A program made the translations under genes and the position numbers. A stretch of 64,000 nucleotides of DNA from assembly GCA_947646735.1 (NCBI GenBank), contig CANTFK010000333.1, positions 62,001 to 126,000 on the forward strand. Reading direction: 5' to 3'. The notes beneath the pieces were generated by a model, which ran no database searches, was not told where the DNA came from, and worked only from the letters and a program-made list of their open reading frames with translations. Position 1 is the first letter of the stretch. The number at the start of each line of letters is the position of its first letter. Positions 32,617 to 44,563 of the stretch are shown here, piece after piece. Origin of the DNA: Peronospora farinosa. Taxonomy: Eukaryota; Oomycota; Peronosporomycetes; Peronosporales; Peronosporaceae.

Positions 32617-32888
32617 TGTAACGGACTAAGGACCCGTTGCCGTCTTACACTAGAAGAGCGTTGAGGAAGCGCATTTGATTAACTCGTGAATATAACTCTG
32701 TTTTGTTTTTGTTTACTTTTACTTCGCTGTAAGTTCGAATGTGTTCCATTGCTCATAGAAACCACTCAATATGGAAATCGATTTATTATTGGTTAATTAT
32801 TGGGTCTGGCACCCCAATAATAAACCAATAATAAAATGACGCGCAGTATCCGCTAACCAGATACTGCCTTATGCCTACTTATGTAATT
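32617..32888 (-). repeat. 5' LTR of element F, truncated
   Basis: Aligns with 25345-25600. Similarity stops at 32888, where a D-type LTR starts in mid-sequence, so the outer end of the LTR is lost. Confidence 0.82.
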
Positions 32889-33261
32889 TCATCAGCGAGC
32901 GTAAATTTATCTAAACTTGCACGTATGGATACGCTTCTGAAGAAGGCGTATTCATTCTTTACATTTTACCAGCAAGTAGATCATTTTTTATTATTTTCTA
33001 TTACATACATGTCAGTATTGAAGCTGCAAACCACCTATCACTACGGGCGAGAAGCTTAATAATCGTCTGCGTGTCGTAAGTGCAATACTTGTTAGAAGTT
33101 CGTTGCGCGATTATCTTAGGCGACCGGCATCGGTTGGTACAGCGCTTCGGTGCCGGTTAACACCTCCACCACCACACGCGAACATTTTTACCGCTTCCTC
33201 ATGATGCTTTGAGGTGTTTGCTTAGTAGCACGTGGTAGCTTCTATGACGTGCCCGTTTACA
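32889..33261 (+). repeat. Diverged D-type LTR, 3' part
   Basis: Similar to 23080-23434 (GGATACGCTTCT, GTTCGTTGCGCG, CACGTGGTAGCTTCTAT), ending CCCGTTTACA. No primer site follows. An older relative of D. Confidence 0.65.
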
Positions 33262-33799
33262 ATACTGACATCACTTACAGAAGCATCTTGGTCATACCTG
33301 TTATCAGTGACCTTTCAAAGAAATTTTTAAATTTGGAAAGAGAGTCGTGAAGTGGGTCAGGAGCGCATTGTATACTCGACTGACTGAGGTACTGTTATGC
33401 CTAACTTTTTACCGGAATTAGGGCTTTCTTCCGGTTAAATAATTATTGAATAGTTCTTAAAGAGATCTAAATACATTATTTAGTAGTCTAAATGTGGTGA
33501 TTATAAAGGCTCTACAATAGTAAGAAATTTATGATTCATGAATTATGCATCTAAACTATCGCGTAGTTCAAAATCACTATTTATAAATCAGATTGATGAA
33601 TCAGATTTATCAACATAATTCGTAAAGTGAGGCCTATGTCGGCTAACTAACTATTAATTATGCTATTAGAACTATTTATATGGTCCGTTTACCCATATTT
33701 AAGGGGGTGTGTGGATCGACAAGTACATATTCACCATCATACACATTCACCATCCTGATTGGGTTGGGGTAACACCGTGCAGGCAACAAGATACCCTCA
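33262..33799. other. Unassigned AT-rich stretch
   Basis: No gene-like frame. A short tandem of ACATATTCACCATCATACACATTCACC type lies near 33724-33755. Nothing else recognised. Confidence 0.4.
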
Positions 33800-34111
33800 G
33801 TCTATCGCAAAGCCGCAACAAATACCTTAAAAATTCGTTGTTTGCTTTTTAATGCGGTCAGTGCTGTCTCGACATGACGTAGTGAAGGCTGCCGCTCAAA
33901 ATGCTGAAGACGCTGGTGGTCGTCGTGAGAACGCTCGACTAACCCACGGACAGAGCGGCGGACTTTCATGAAGATCAGCTGGGCTTCCTCAGTGACGACA
34001 TTACGCGTTATGTGTAGCAGATGGACGAGGTATCATCTGAATACCACGTAGACATCCTGCTGCAAGTCTGCATTACGTGTAGTTGGAAGCATTTGGTTTA
34101 GACTTCTAAGC
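33800..34111 (-). repeat. Repeat X, right copy (inverted)
   Basis: Reverse complement of 22561-22875 with few changes. Here X runs on past the point where D interrupts the left copy. The protein-like frame has one A fewer near its end. Confidence 0.75.
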
Positions 34112-34565
34112 TGTTCCTACCCTCCGATTATACTCTTAGAGTAAAATCTACTTTCACTGACTACAGTCAAAGCAAGTGCCTTAATATTTCACGTACACGT
34201 AAACAGAAGAAGCTAATCAACTAATAAAACGCTTTGTTAAGACGAAAAAGAGAACCTAATTATAAATAAGGGAAATTATCTAATACAACTAAGCTGGTAT
34301 TATATTGTGTTTACTATATTAAACTACAACTATGTATGTTGACAACTTGGCCTCCATTCATTGCGCGCGTCCCTCGGTCATTGGTCAGTTTCCTGGTTGA
34401 TATAATGGCCTATATCAACCAGTTAGAGAGCATCTCCAACTACAAGGAGATGCAGGGACAATGTTATACAAATAGTAATATTGTCAAATATTATTAGTTA
34501 TAATATAATTTTTATTGACACTTTATATAAGTGTCAATTTTATGTAACGGACTCACCCCGTTACA
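34112..34565 (-). repeat. A/B-type LTR (454 bp), 3' LTR of a remnant element
   Basis: On the plus strand from TGTTCCTACCC to CCCGTTACA, aligning with the B LTRs. It is followed by a purine-tract relic (cccc) and an aORF copy, as in B, so the remnant was a minus-strand element. Confidence 0.85.
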
Positions 34566-34653
34566 TCCCCCGTTCAACCGACAGTCACATAAGTGACTGT
34601 TTAGTGACTGATGGGAAGGGAAACACTTGTTGGTTTATTTCAAGTCTTTGGAC

Positions 34654-36010
34654 ATGTCAAAGAAACTGCGCATCGCTGCCAAGGCAGCCAAGAAATTGGC
34701 TGCATGCCTATGTGCAGCCTCTGTTGAGGCTACACAGCCTCAACCAGTAGACACTAATGTGTCTTCTGCAAGGTAACATCAGCCTGGAACGCGTGTTTCA
34801 AGTACACGTGGTACTACTCCACATAAAGATTTTGACCCAGAGCTAGTTGTTGACTACTCTGGTGAGTCGGACGATTCATTCAACTCAAATTCATATATTC
34901 CACTCCTGGGATCGTCCTGGGGTGCTGCCTCATCTTTAGACCCTAACAAGAGTGACCGTGGTACCTTGAATGAATCATTGTACCGTAAGATGCTCGGGTC
35001 GTCTGATGAATCAGACGACTCGCCAAACGAGCTGAGTAAATCTGATTTGAATGAGGGTGTTGTTAGTGATGTCGGTATATCTACTGACATCACTGTAAGT
35101 GGTGTCAGTACTTTCACTTGACATCACGATACGTGGTGTCGGTACTTCTGTTGACACCACGCAGAAGTCTTTTGATCGAAATGTATTGCGTCTTACTCCT
35201 GATCGAAAATCGTTAATGCCTTCTTAGCGTCTGATAGATCGTTGTTCTGGAATGAAAAATGAACGGTTTCCATACGTCATCGCTTCACGGTCTTAGTGCC
35301 AGTACGATTAACGTTCGTACTGAGAACGATTTTTACATCGATGCATTTTTTTAGCATCGATGGTCAGCCCACACCGTAAGGGTGAGTTCCCTATAATCTT
35401 GGAACGCATTTATTCTCAACGTTCATAACGTTGGATATGATGCTTGGTTTCGAATACTTATTACTAATCGCAATAGCTTTGAGAAGCGAGTATCGATGGT
35501 GCAAGCTATCGCTTGCATCAATTGTTAGAGAGGCTGGACTGCTCTGCTTCTTTTGGGACAATCTTTGCTCGGGGTCCTCATCAAAAGCGCCTAACGAGAC
35601 GTACCTCCTTAGTGAGCCTTAGTGGAGATCTCGTATCTCTTCTGAGATGCGCGAAGGGATAGCTACTTTGCAATCTTTCTACGAGTGCGCTGGGCGCTCG
35701 TTTTCCGATGTTCCCTCTTTACCATCGTATGTGCCTTGTCGTACTGCTCGACAAGGCCAAGAACGTCAGCCATCAGTTGGGCTCGAGATTCCCAGCTATC
35801 TGCCGAAGGTGGCTAGCCGCAGATGGCCAGTCCGACGTCTCTTATATAACAGTGGTTGTTCAGCAAGCGCTCCCCAAGGAAGCGCTTCCCACCGTGCGAG
35901 CCCACCAGCGGATGCGGTGGTGGATGAAAAATCCTGTCCGATTCTTCCATCGGACTTGTCTACGAGTTTGCCCGTGTTACTCGCGAGATACGTCGTGATA
36001 TTGATCACGA
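34654..36010 (+). pseudogene. Decayed A/B-type antisense ORF
   Basis: ATG at 34654, 89 bp from the LTR, and clear nucleotide similarity to 6207-7600 (RIAAKAAKKLAACLCAAS start; the SSDESDDSPNE stretch; SSEMREGIATLQSFYECAG). It has many stops and ends abruptly near 36010, where E begins. Confidence 0.75.
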
Positions 36011-36029
36011 GCAAGTTTAGCGTATATGC

Positions 36030-36500
36030 TAGCAACTTCAGCGATGTTCAAGTTCACCTTAACACTTCAAACAGGTGTTTCAAGAAATGCGAGACAACAG
36101 TTGTATGTAAATCTCAAGGAAATGAGATTCGGATACAACTTGGTGTATTTTGTGCACCGGAGATTTCGGTGCTGGTTTGTTATGTGAGTACATTCGGAGT
36201 CCGATCTGATCCAGAAAAGGTGCCGTCAGTCTGTTATTGGCCAATGTCCAATATTCCTACGGAGTTTCTCCAGCTGCTCAGATTAGCTAATGACTTACAT
36301 AAGCATGCAAAGGATTATGCTGGTTCTATACAGACTTTGCCGTCACACTTGAAGAAAGATGCCATCATCTTGAGCACCGAGCAGATTTCGATGCAGTGTA
36401 GAAGAGCCTGGCGTCAGCGCCAGTGCTGGTCCTACCAGACGACTCCAAGCCGTTCAACCTGGTATGAGATGCCAGTTATTTCGCAATCGGATGTGCCCTC
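36030..36500 (+). pseudogene. pol: pol of element E: RT C-terminal part
   Basis: FGVRSDPEKV (connection region), then LLRLANDLHKHAKDYAGSIQ, with stops and shifts between. No catalytic RT motif is left. Confidence 0.75.
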
Positions 36501-36841
36501 ATGCAATTTGGTGATGAAAGCCGCGAACGAGTCGTGAGTTGATCAGTCGCGACAGATGAAGCCAGCAGAAAAGAACTATCCACTTCACGAAGAAAAAGAT
36601 TTGTTAGCGATGCGCTGCGCACTCATCAAGTTTCGCGTGCATCTGCTTGGTGAAAGTGCATTTGCTTTGTATACCGACCATGCATCGCTGCGCATCAGCG
36701 ATGAAGAGCCCACACCTGTCCCTACGGATGGCACGATGGCTCTCATTCTTCTCTAAGTACAGCTTCGTCGTGCTTTACAAGCCAGGCAAGACTAATATTA
36801 TCGCTGATGCTCTGTCACGACGTCCCGACTACGATCCTTGA
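36440..36841 (+). pseudogene. pol: pol of element E: RNase H
   Basis: A DASYFAIGCALMQFGDESRE stretch, MKPAEKNYPLHEEKDLLAMR, YTDHASL and the tail KTNIIADALSRRPDYDP, spread over three frames. Confidence 0.8.
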
Positions 36842-36895
36842 ACTGCTCTGAGTCATCAGGCGACTGACGCCGAGGAGGATGATGACCGATGTGCA

Positions 36896-37861
36896 ATGTT
36901 TGTATCGCTGAATCTAACTGGGGTTACACCCGAGCCGTGTTTATTTGACGAGATCGTCGCAGCGTACAAGGGCGATTCAGATTATGCAGACATTATCGAT
37001 TTTCTGCGTGCTCCCAGCGATGCTGCACTGGGAGCCTTATCCCGAACCAAGCGCAACCATATTCATCGATACATTTAGACGGAGATTTGCTTTTGTATAG
37101 CATCAATCAATTCGATGCTCCTCGCACGGTGATTTGCCAACGACATGGATTTGCGAGCAGGAATCATCCACTAGTATCACGACGCTCCTGCTGGTGGCCA
37201 TTTAGGCCGCGAAAAGACTTTCGCAGCTGTGTCTCGAGAATTTTTCTGACCCCACATTAAAGGTACGCAATTGGATCCGAACGTGCGAAATCTGCCAGCG
37301 TGTGAAGCCATCTCCATCGTCGCAGGCTCCCCTGCGATCGTTGCCGATTGCAGCCAAGGCCTGACGTTCACTTTCGATGGACTTCATCTTCGGGCTTGCG
37401 CCCGACAGTCAAGCTCGAACGGGCATATTTAGTTTTTGCTGACAGATTCAGCAAGATGATACATCTAGTGCCTGTTCACGTTATAGACCGCAGCGCACTT
37501 TATTGACGCGGTGTTCCGTCATCACGGCCTTCCAGAAAACATTGTTTTGGACCGTGACCCGCGATTTACGTCCGCATTTGGACGTCACTGTTCGAGCTCC
37601 TCGGGACGAAGCTGCAGATGCCGACAGCGGCCCATCCGGAAACGGATGGGCAGAACCGAGCGCGTGAACCGGGTCCTTGAAGACGCTCTTCGAAGATATG
37701 CTACGTCATTCACAGGTTTAAGTGCATTTTTACCACTCGCTGAGTTCGTACTCAACAACACCGTACACGCGTCAACAGGTTTGACGCCATTTCTTGTAAA
37801 TTCGGCTCGACACCTTTACGTTTATAACTCTTCTTGCCGTGGGAGACGGCAAGGTACCTAG
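36896..37861 (+). pseudogene. pol: pol of element E: linker and integrase
   Basis: 36896-37078 linker (IVAAYKGDSDYADIIDFLRA). Around 37195 GGHLGREKTFAAV, the zinc domain. 37511-37861 LDRDPRFTSAF with an Asp, then TERVNRVLEDALRRYATSF and VLNNTVHASTGLTPFLVN. Several breaks. Confidence 0.8.
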
Positions 37862-37879
37862 TGACCACTCTGGAGGAGG

Positions 37880-38537
37880 ATGACTCAAGGTATTTTGAGC
37901 GCCAATGTAGGAACCCGATCCAAGGCGATGACTGTTACTTCGACCCCACGTGATTTGGCGTCCCCTTTAGCTCGATGGACTGCGCAGACATTGATTGACC
38001 CGCCTTCGGGTAAGCCTTCGCCTACTGCCAACTACGCGCCAATTGAGTCGGCGCGACCAATTGATGACATGGCTGCGTCGAAGTTTATATTCTAACGTCA
38101 AGCCATCTCCCAGTTTGTACGCGACGCACTTCAGTCTGCAGTGGCCCAGCAGATAGAGAACGCTGACAAACATGGCAGTAATAACATGAGAAAGCTTAAG
38201 AAAAGCGACCGTTTAATTGTCTACAGAGGGTCTAAGCGATTCAGCGGTCACTAATCTAGGCGCGAGTAAACTCGTGAGACGCTTCATCGGTACATTCAAG
38301 GTTCTGTAGGCAATCGACGATGCTTACACACTCGACGTCCCCTCGTCATTGCTACTCCACCAGAAATTCTATGTCGGGCCACTAAAAGAACATCGTCCGG
38401 ATACGCTTCACGGCTCGGCTCCGATGCCATCTTCAGAGGTCCGTAGGTCGATCGGCCTTCCCGTCGTGCTCGACGCGCCGATGACATCGGGAGCGGTTGC
38501 TATGCCGTCTGTACACGACCAAGGACCTGGCGCTTGA
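37880..38537 (+). pseudogene. pol: pol of element E: C-terminal module
   Basis: RFIGTFKVL and DAYTLDVPSSLLLHQKFYVG, then a Pro/Ala-rich tail ending at 38537, seven bases before the end of the opposite-strand ORF. Confidence 0.75.
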
Positions 38538-38543
38538 GAACTT

Positions 38544-39687
38544 TCACCCGTTCAAGCAGCTCACGGTTTGACTACCGGCCTCATTCGCAGTCTTCTCCTC
38601 CTGTGCAGCACGCTTAAGGACAGCCTTATCTTTCAGCTGAGCATCGGCAGCCTTGTTTACAGCCAGATCGACATTGTACTGGGCAACGAGGAAGCCAGCA
38701 TTACAATCGCGAGGGCCCTCATACGCTTGTTGATGCGGAGGGACAGGTGCGCTGGATTGTAGACCGCATTGTAGGTAACGAGGACCCTCCTCGAGCAGTG
38801 CTGCAGTTGGATCATGAGAAGCGCGCAGTATTATCCACGCGCAGGTACCGAGTACGTTGGGTTGGATTTCCACCCTAGCAGGATACGTGGGAGCCACATT
38901 TTTTGCTTCTTTCCGACTTTTTAGATTCTGGTCTGTCATATTTGACCATGAAGTCGGGCTACTCGATGCGAGCGCGAACGTGGATGTTCTCGTGATGAGC
39001 AACAATGGTAAATCGACACGTCGTGGTATATATATATATTATAACGACCACGAGACGAAAATCCCGCAGCAGGACGGGTAAGTAAACGTGTCGCTGCCCT
39101 GCGCGAATCATTTAGCGGAGATTGACCCCGCTGTCGTGACATTTAGGTGCACCACGAGTAACTGCATATCTCCGTACGCTCAGACTGCGCTCATACTTCG
39201 CTATCAAAAATCGTTCTCGTTCACTTAGCGGGCGCTCAGCAAAGCTTCGCTGCCATTCTTCACAAGTTAGACGTGGCATCGAGTCGCAAAATTTTTATCT
39301 TTTGTTTACATGAACGAAGCAGAGGCGGTCCTCATTCCAAGCATTCTTACACATCGATTCGCGTAGCGCGCCAATGGAGTGATTGGCGCGAAGTTCCTAT
39401 CGATTGGCGAGTAACAGTTGGAAGCCGTTACCATTTCGAGCATCCGATTCCAACGTCGGATGAAGGCGCACCAAAAACGTTGCAGGGCCTCGTATCCGAT
39501 TCAATCAAGACTCTTTCCACGCAGCATTTGAAAACGCCGGAAGTAGTCCCGCATAGTTTCCAGTGAGTCCAAAGCGCGAGCTTCAGAAAAGTCATACAGT
39601 GAGTTGTTGCGCCATGATACTGGTAGTTGCACTCCCGCTGATGGTGCTTGGGATTGCTGCAGTGTTGGGTGTCGTGTGGTCGGACAT
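38544..39687 (-). pseudogene. Antisense ORF (aORF) of element E, degenerate
   Basis: ATG at 39687, 78 bp from the 3' LTR, opens MSDHTTPNTAAIPSTISGS. About 39306-39500 reads EALQRFWCAFIRRWN, almost the same as in the F aORF. 38544-39005 is the C-terminal part ending in an Ala/Lys/Glu-rich helix (LAVNKAADAQLKDKAVLKRA). Broken by stops. Unknown function. Confidence 0.6.
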
Positions 39688-39765
39688 CGCTTGTTCGTTG
39701 TGAAGGTTGGAGTTTTGAAAGTTAGTAACTCACGATTGGTGAGTGCTGTGTTAAGAAGGGGGTGA

Positions 39766-40079
39766 TGTAATGGGCCATATTACACACATTACATTAAAAT
39801 CAAAAGCAGAGGCAGGTGCTGTGCCCTAATAGCGGGCATAGCGTGGCAATTTATTTATGTTTTATAATTGGGGACTATGGTCCCAATATTAACCAATTAT
39901 CAATTAATCTGTAAATGTGTGGTTCTCGAATGGCGGGAACACTGTCGTATTTATTACGACTAAAATCTTCGTAATTAGTACAAATTCAAAAAAAATTAGA
40001 GCTAATACCTAATACTTGGGGGTGAGTCTTCCTCAGGCGCACGTGTGAGCTAGGGACAGAACGTTTTAGCCCCGTTACA
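39766..40079 (+). repeat. 3' LTR of element E (314 bp)
   Basis: From TGTAATGGGC to CCCCGTTACA, preceded by a purine tract AAGAAGGGGGTGA (39753-39765). Same LTR as the solo copy at 22088. Confidence 0.9.
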
Positions 40080-40198
40080 GATTCTCAAGGGATCACAAGG
40101 TGACAGCTGGTGCCATAGTAGGTCATCACTGTAACTAAAGCGATATAGTTTCGCTTTCAGGTGCGACGGAAGGGTAACCTTTCGCCCACTAAAGTGAT

Positions 40199-40746
40199 TC
40201 AACAGCATTCTTCCTGACTGTAGCATTTCTTTATATCGGAGGCCATTGAGCTCGTCACATGGTAGGCCTTTACGGCTGCCAGTGTTGACGACTCACCTTG
40301 TTTATTCGCACGAGACACACTTTCCTGGTGTCTTGCCTCGAAGTCTGGTCTGCGCGATAACGCGTCAGCCAAGACATTCGACATACCCAACTTACATTTA
40401 GCTTTGCAATTAAATTAAATTCAAAGAAGAATGCTAGCCATCTCGACATTTTCGGCGCGAGGTGCGGTGAATTTATAGCGGCCCGCAGTGATGCGTGATC
40501 CGTATAAACCACAAAAAGTTCGGTGCCCAAGAGGTGCACACGAAACTTTACAAGGGCATACTTAATTGAAAGTATCTCCTTGTCATGCACAGGGTAATTC
40601 AGCTCGGCAGCTTTTAAAAGCCGAGACTGATACGAAATGACACGGTCAACGCCGTTGTTATCCTTCTGCATGAGCGCGCTGCCGATTGCAAAATTTCTTG
40701 CATCGCAGACGACGCTAAAGGGCTTATACGCGTCTGGCAATGCCAA
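40199..40746 (-). pseudogene. pol: pol of element D2: RNase H
   Basis: FSVVCDARNFAIGSALMQKD (Arg for the usual Ser), KEILSIKYALVKFRVHLL, YTDHASLRAAI, then a frameshift before the tail MSNVLADALSRRPDFE (40199-40390). Confidence 0.84.
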
Positions 40747-40790
40747 GACCGGTGCCTCTACAAGAGATTGCTTTACTGAAGTGAACGCAT

Positions 40791-41904
40791 CTACTTGCTC
40801 CTTTGACCAAGTCCATTCTGTATCCTTTTTAAAAGATCAGACAATGGCTTAGTCTGCTCCGCATTATTCTTGTAGTACTTATGCAAGTGATTAGCGAGCC
40901 CAAGGAATTGGCGCAGATCCTTCGCGTGTCGTGGAACTGGCCATTTCTTGATAGCCTTAAACTTTTCTGGGTCTGCTCGTACACCGTGTGCACCTACGAT
41001 GCACCCATTACAGCTATCTCGGGGACCCCTATTACGCACTTTTGAAAGTTCACGTATAATTGGGCGTCACCCAGAGTCTGCAACACAGCTTCAAATGACG
41101 CTTGTGCGACTCTATTGCGCTCAGACCGTCCTCCGCCTTACTATGCACGAATACGTCGTCAAAGTAATGGGGCGCGTAGGCACGGTGCTGACGCATCACG
41201 TGAGCCACTACTCGGTTGAATGTTGCCGGAGCATTTTTCAACCCTTGTGGCATCACAAGACACTCCCACAGCATACCGCTTGGGTTGCTTACTGCTTTTT
41301 TGGCTACATCAGTATCCCTCATGAGAAATTGATAGTAGCCATCCTTCAGATCCAACGCGGAAAAGATAGGTGACTATACCATGGAGTTCATCAAAACATC
41401 TTTCCGCGGGATCGGCATTTGCACCGGAATGGTGGACGTGTTCAGCTTATTATGAGCATGAACCACGCGCCATCCACCTGTTGCTTTACGCACACAAAAG
41501 GTCAGGCTGCAGTGAGGCGACTTGCTGTCACGTACATGTCCCGCCTTGGCTCGCATGTCGAAGAACTCATCGATGTAATCGACTTGTTCCTTCGGCTACG
41601 GCCATTGCCTGGTCACACACTACTTGGTGCCAGGTTCCAGGTCAATCTCGAGCCTGATGCTCCTATCGGCCGGTAGGCGGCTCGGCACTTCTGCTGGAAA
41701 CACATCACGGTGTTTCCACAGAACATCATAGAGCGAGCTGTCCTTCAAGGCATCCCAGCTTTGAGCTGCAAAACATTGCTTCTTGTCGGTCTCCAAGATG
41801 CTCTCGTCCATTGTGGACGACGAGCAACCCTCTAACACGTTCTCTTCTGGAACTGGATCTCGTGGATCTTTCCTTCCTTTAGTTCGGACAGGAACAGATC
41901 CCAC
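40791..41904 (-). pseudogene. pol: pol of element D2: reverse transcriptase
   Basis: 41620-41904 N-terminal part (FAAQSWDALKDSSLYDVL). 41374-41556 VRKATGGWRVVHAHNKLN. 41050-41355 [27 protein letters not shown] and YFDDVFVHS with the paired Asp. 40791-41039 VRADPEKFKAIKKWP. Catalytic residues are present, but four frame breaks kill the gene. Confidence 0.86.
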
Positions 41905-42052
41905 GCCATCTCCGAGAGATTTACTATCTCCTCGGCAGATGTCAAGAAAACTCGAAACACCTCAACTGAAGATGTCTCCGGAATCTAATCTTCGACGACC
42001 TAGAACAACTCGTTCGTAGGTCTGTCCTCTTGGACCGAGGCTGATCCAAGGG

Positions 42053-42907
42053 TCAATCGTTTCGACGTACCTTTATAAGTCTGTTGCTCGTTCTTCGAGT
42101 CACCACGACCTTTGACCTGGAAGAAGGTGTCGTTGCTGTATTAGCAAACGCACTCCTTCCAACCGCACCAGGCTCATGGCTCTGTGCTGGTTCTTGTGGC
42201 GCTTGACTTCCTGTCAGCCCACCATCAACTGCCACAAGCTCTCGGCTCTGTGCAGGATCATTGGACGCATGACTACCTGTCATCTCTCCATTCACTACAC
42301 CAGTCTTTTCGACCTGGATAGAAATTTGTGTCACCTGACTTCTTGTCAGGACACTTCCAGCTACTTCAGGCTCAACGATCTGGTTAGTACCCAATTTTAA
42401 TTGATATACCGTCATCGCACCCTCAACTGTGTTGGACACAGCATCAGCCACATAATCTTCTCGCAGGAGCACATCCTTTCCGGTGTCTTGCGTAGAGCTA
42501 GCGACTGTGTGTGTACGCCAGTCAATCCATGGTTGGTGTTTAGCCAACCAAGGCATGCCTAGGATGAGGTCATACGGACTCTCCATACCTAGCACTGTGA
42601 ACTTCTCTTTACAAGAGAAGTCACTAAAGCTGAAGGCGATTTCATCTTGAACTCCCTCCGATTTAACGAGCGCGCCGTTCGCTGAACGAAATATCGCCTC
42701 TTCTCGCTTGCCATCCTGGCAAAGCGACTCATAACTCATCGAACTATTTTTCAGAGCCGCGAGTTTTACAAAGTTTTGTGATTCACTCGAATCAATGAGA
42801 AGGGTCATCACTTGGTCATAGCCTCGGACTCGAGCGCTATAGACCAAAAGGGTTGAGGTCCGACCTTTCGGAACCTCAAAGACTATGCTACCCATTTGTT
42901 CGATCAC
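42053..42907 (-). pseudogene. Protease of element D2
   Basis: As in D, but the frame runs 14 codons further (RRTSNRLIKVRRND). Altered triplet DSSES, flap end DLILGMPWL. Two or three residues differ from D. Confidence 0.83.
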
Positions 42908-43083
42908 TCTGAACTTAGGGGTATCTTCAGAGTCCGCGACAGTAGGGCATCCCGACCCTACTTCAGTCCCGCACTTCCCGACTTATCGGGGTTCAAATCT
43001 GATCCTGTGCGTCGTGCAAGCTGATTTTTCGCACCTCCCGTCGAGTAGGGAGCCTTCTTGCTGGCTGCCTTACCACCAGCGGC

Positions 43084-43925
43084 AAGTTTGACATAGCAGC
43101 GAGCAATCATATGGCCGCGCTTGCCGCACTTGTAGCAGACCCCGTTTTCTTTCTAAAAAGGGCCTGACGCGATGGGCCGTGCCTAAGTCTATTCATGAAC
43201 GTAGGCGCCTTAATGTGTTTTGGTATCGGTTCTCCATTAATGGACGCAGACAGCTAACGCATCTCCTGCATATACTCTAGCAGATATCGTTTCGCCTGTC
43301 ACGCTCCAAAGAAGCGTGCCTGAATTAATACTTCATTGTTAGACGGTTGGTACATGGCACGAACCTTTGACTTAAAGATCGTCCATGATGGAAACGCATC
43401 AGCGTTTGCCATAAGCGCAGAGTAAGCCCACTCTGAAGCTTTGCCACGCAAATTTGACATGGCATACGACGCCATCCTGGTGTCGCCTTCGACAAGCTGC
43501 GGCATACCGCATTGCTCCACGGCTAAAAGCCAGTGGACAATCGTGTGAGGGAGTTCCATCGAACTTCGGAGGGTCCATTCGAATGGGCCTTGGCTAATTA
43601 TACCGGGCCGAGAGCGTCTCAACAGTTCTGTTGAGCGCCTCATTCGGTGCCTGCTCAAGCCTAAGCTCATCATGAGTCTTACTGATGGACTCAGCCGTGG
43701 CTTGGTTGTTTACCTCGGACGCATTTCTACGCTGTCCGAGCGCAAACGCCTCGAATTGCTCCAACTAAGCAGCATGTTGCTCAGGTGGACACTTTAAGAG
43801 ATTGGACAGGGCTTATTCACCAAGTCCCTTCGTCATATGCTCTGCCAACCCCTTATGGTGTTGGGAGAGGTGAGGGAAGTCACTCCAGTCCATGTTAAGG
43901 ACCATCTTAACCACACGCACGCTCA
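43084..43925 (-). pseudogene. gag: gag of element D2
   Basis: Mirror of 23473-24310, with the capsid part at 43299-43673, the CCHC knuckle near 43100-43140, and the same stops and frame changes as D. Confidence 0.82.
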
Positions 43926-43952
43926 TAGAGACGGTTCGTGGGAAGGACTGCT

Positions 43953-43962
43953 AGTGCTACCA
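43953..43962 (-). promoter_or_regulatory. Primer binding site of element D2
   Basis: TGGTAGCACT on the minus strand. Confidence 0.83.
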
Positions 43963-43964
43963 AG

Positions 43965-44563
43965 TGTAGACGGACGCTTCGTATAGAAGCTGCCACGTAC
44001 TACGCGAACACACTCCTTCAAGCAGCGTGAGGAAGCGGATATACCGTCTTACCTCCGCGTGCGGTGGTGGTGTTGGTCTGTCGCTTAAAGCGCGGAGCCA
44101 AACTGTTGCCGGCCGCTTTTAGCGGTCCGCGCAACGAACAACTAAGGATTGCCTCACTTGCTACACGCAGTAGCTCATCAAGCTTCTCCTGCGCAGTGGG
44201 TAGTAATTAGGAAATTCAACACTGACTTATATTCAATAGGTTTTGACTAAATATAAATCTAACTTCCGTTTGGTCAAATATTAGATCAGATAAGCGTCTC
44301 TTTTAAAAACGTATCCTTACGTTCGAGCTTAAAATAGATTTAGTTCGCTGATGACGTCTGTCTGAAGCATCACCATGACGCCTAGTCCTAATTGGCGTCA
44401 TCCTCATTGAATGTGAATCGATCCGTGGATATCACATTCACGAGGGTGGGTCACATTGATGTTCGACACCCAAGTAGCAGGCCTAAGGTACATCGCATCC
44501 TTTTAGGCCTGCTCGTTAAGTATCGAATACTTAACGAACCCATGTAAGTATAAACCCGTTACA
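43965..44563 (-). repeat. 5' LTR of element D2 (599 bp)
   Basis: On the plus strand from TGTAGACGG to CCCGTTACA. A longer version of the D LTR; it includes a GCGGNCCGC-type hairpin near 44100-44135 that is deleted in D. Confidence 0.88.

Larger units (their letters stand above)
25345..32888 (-). mobile_element. Element F: Ty3/Gypsy retrotransposon, decayed
   Basis: Minus-strand element with 3' LTR 25345-25650, antisense ORF, integrase, RNase H, RT, protease, gag, primer site and a truncated 5' LTR (32617-32888). Inserted in D; the flank CACGT (25340-25344) cannot be matched because the other side is lost. Confidence 0.88.
36010..40079 (+). mobile_element. Element E: 3' part of a Ty3/Gypsy retrotransposon
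   Basis: Starts in the RT connection region and runs through RNase H, integrase, C-terminal module, an antisense ORF, purine tract and 3' LTR. 5' half missing; the left junction is inside a decayed aORF. Confidence 0.86.
40080..44563 (-). mobile_element. Element D2: 5' two-thirds of a Ty3/Gypsy retrotransposon
   Basis: Minus-strand sister of D: 5' LTR 43965-44563, gag, protease, RT, RNase H. It stops at the E LTR (40080), so integrase and 3' LTR are missing. Confidence 0.9.
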
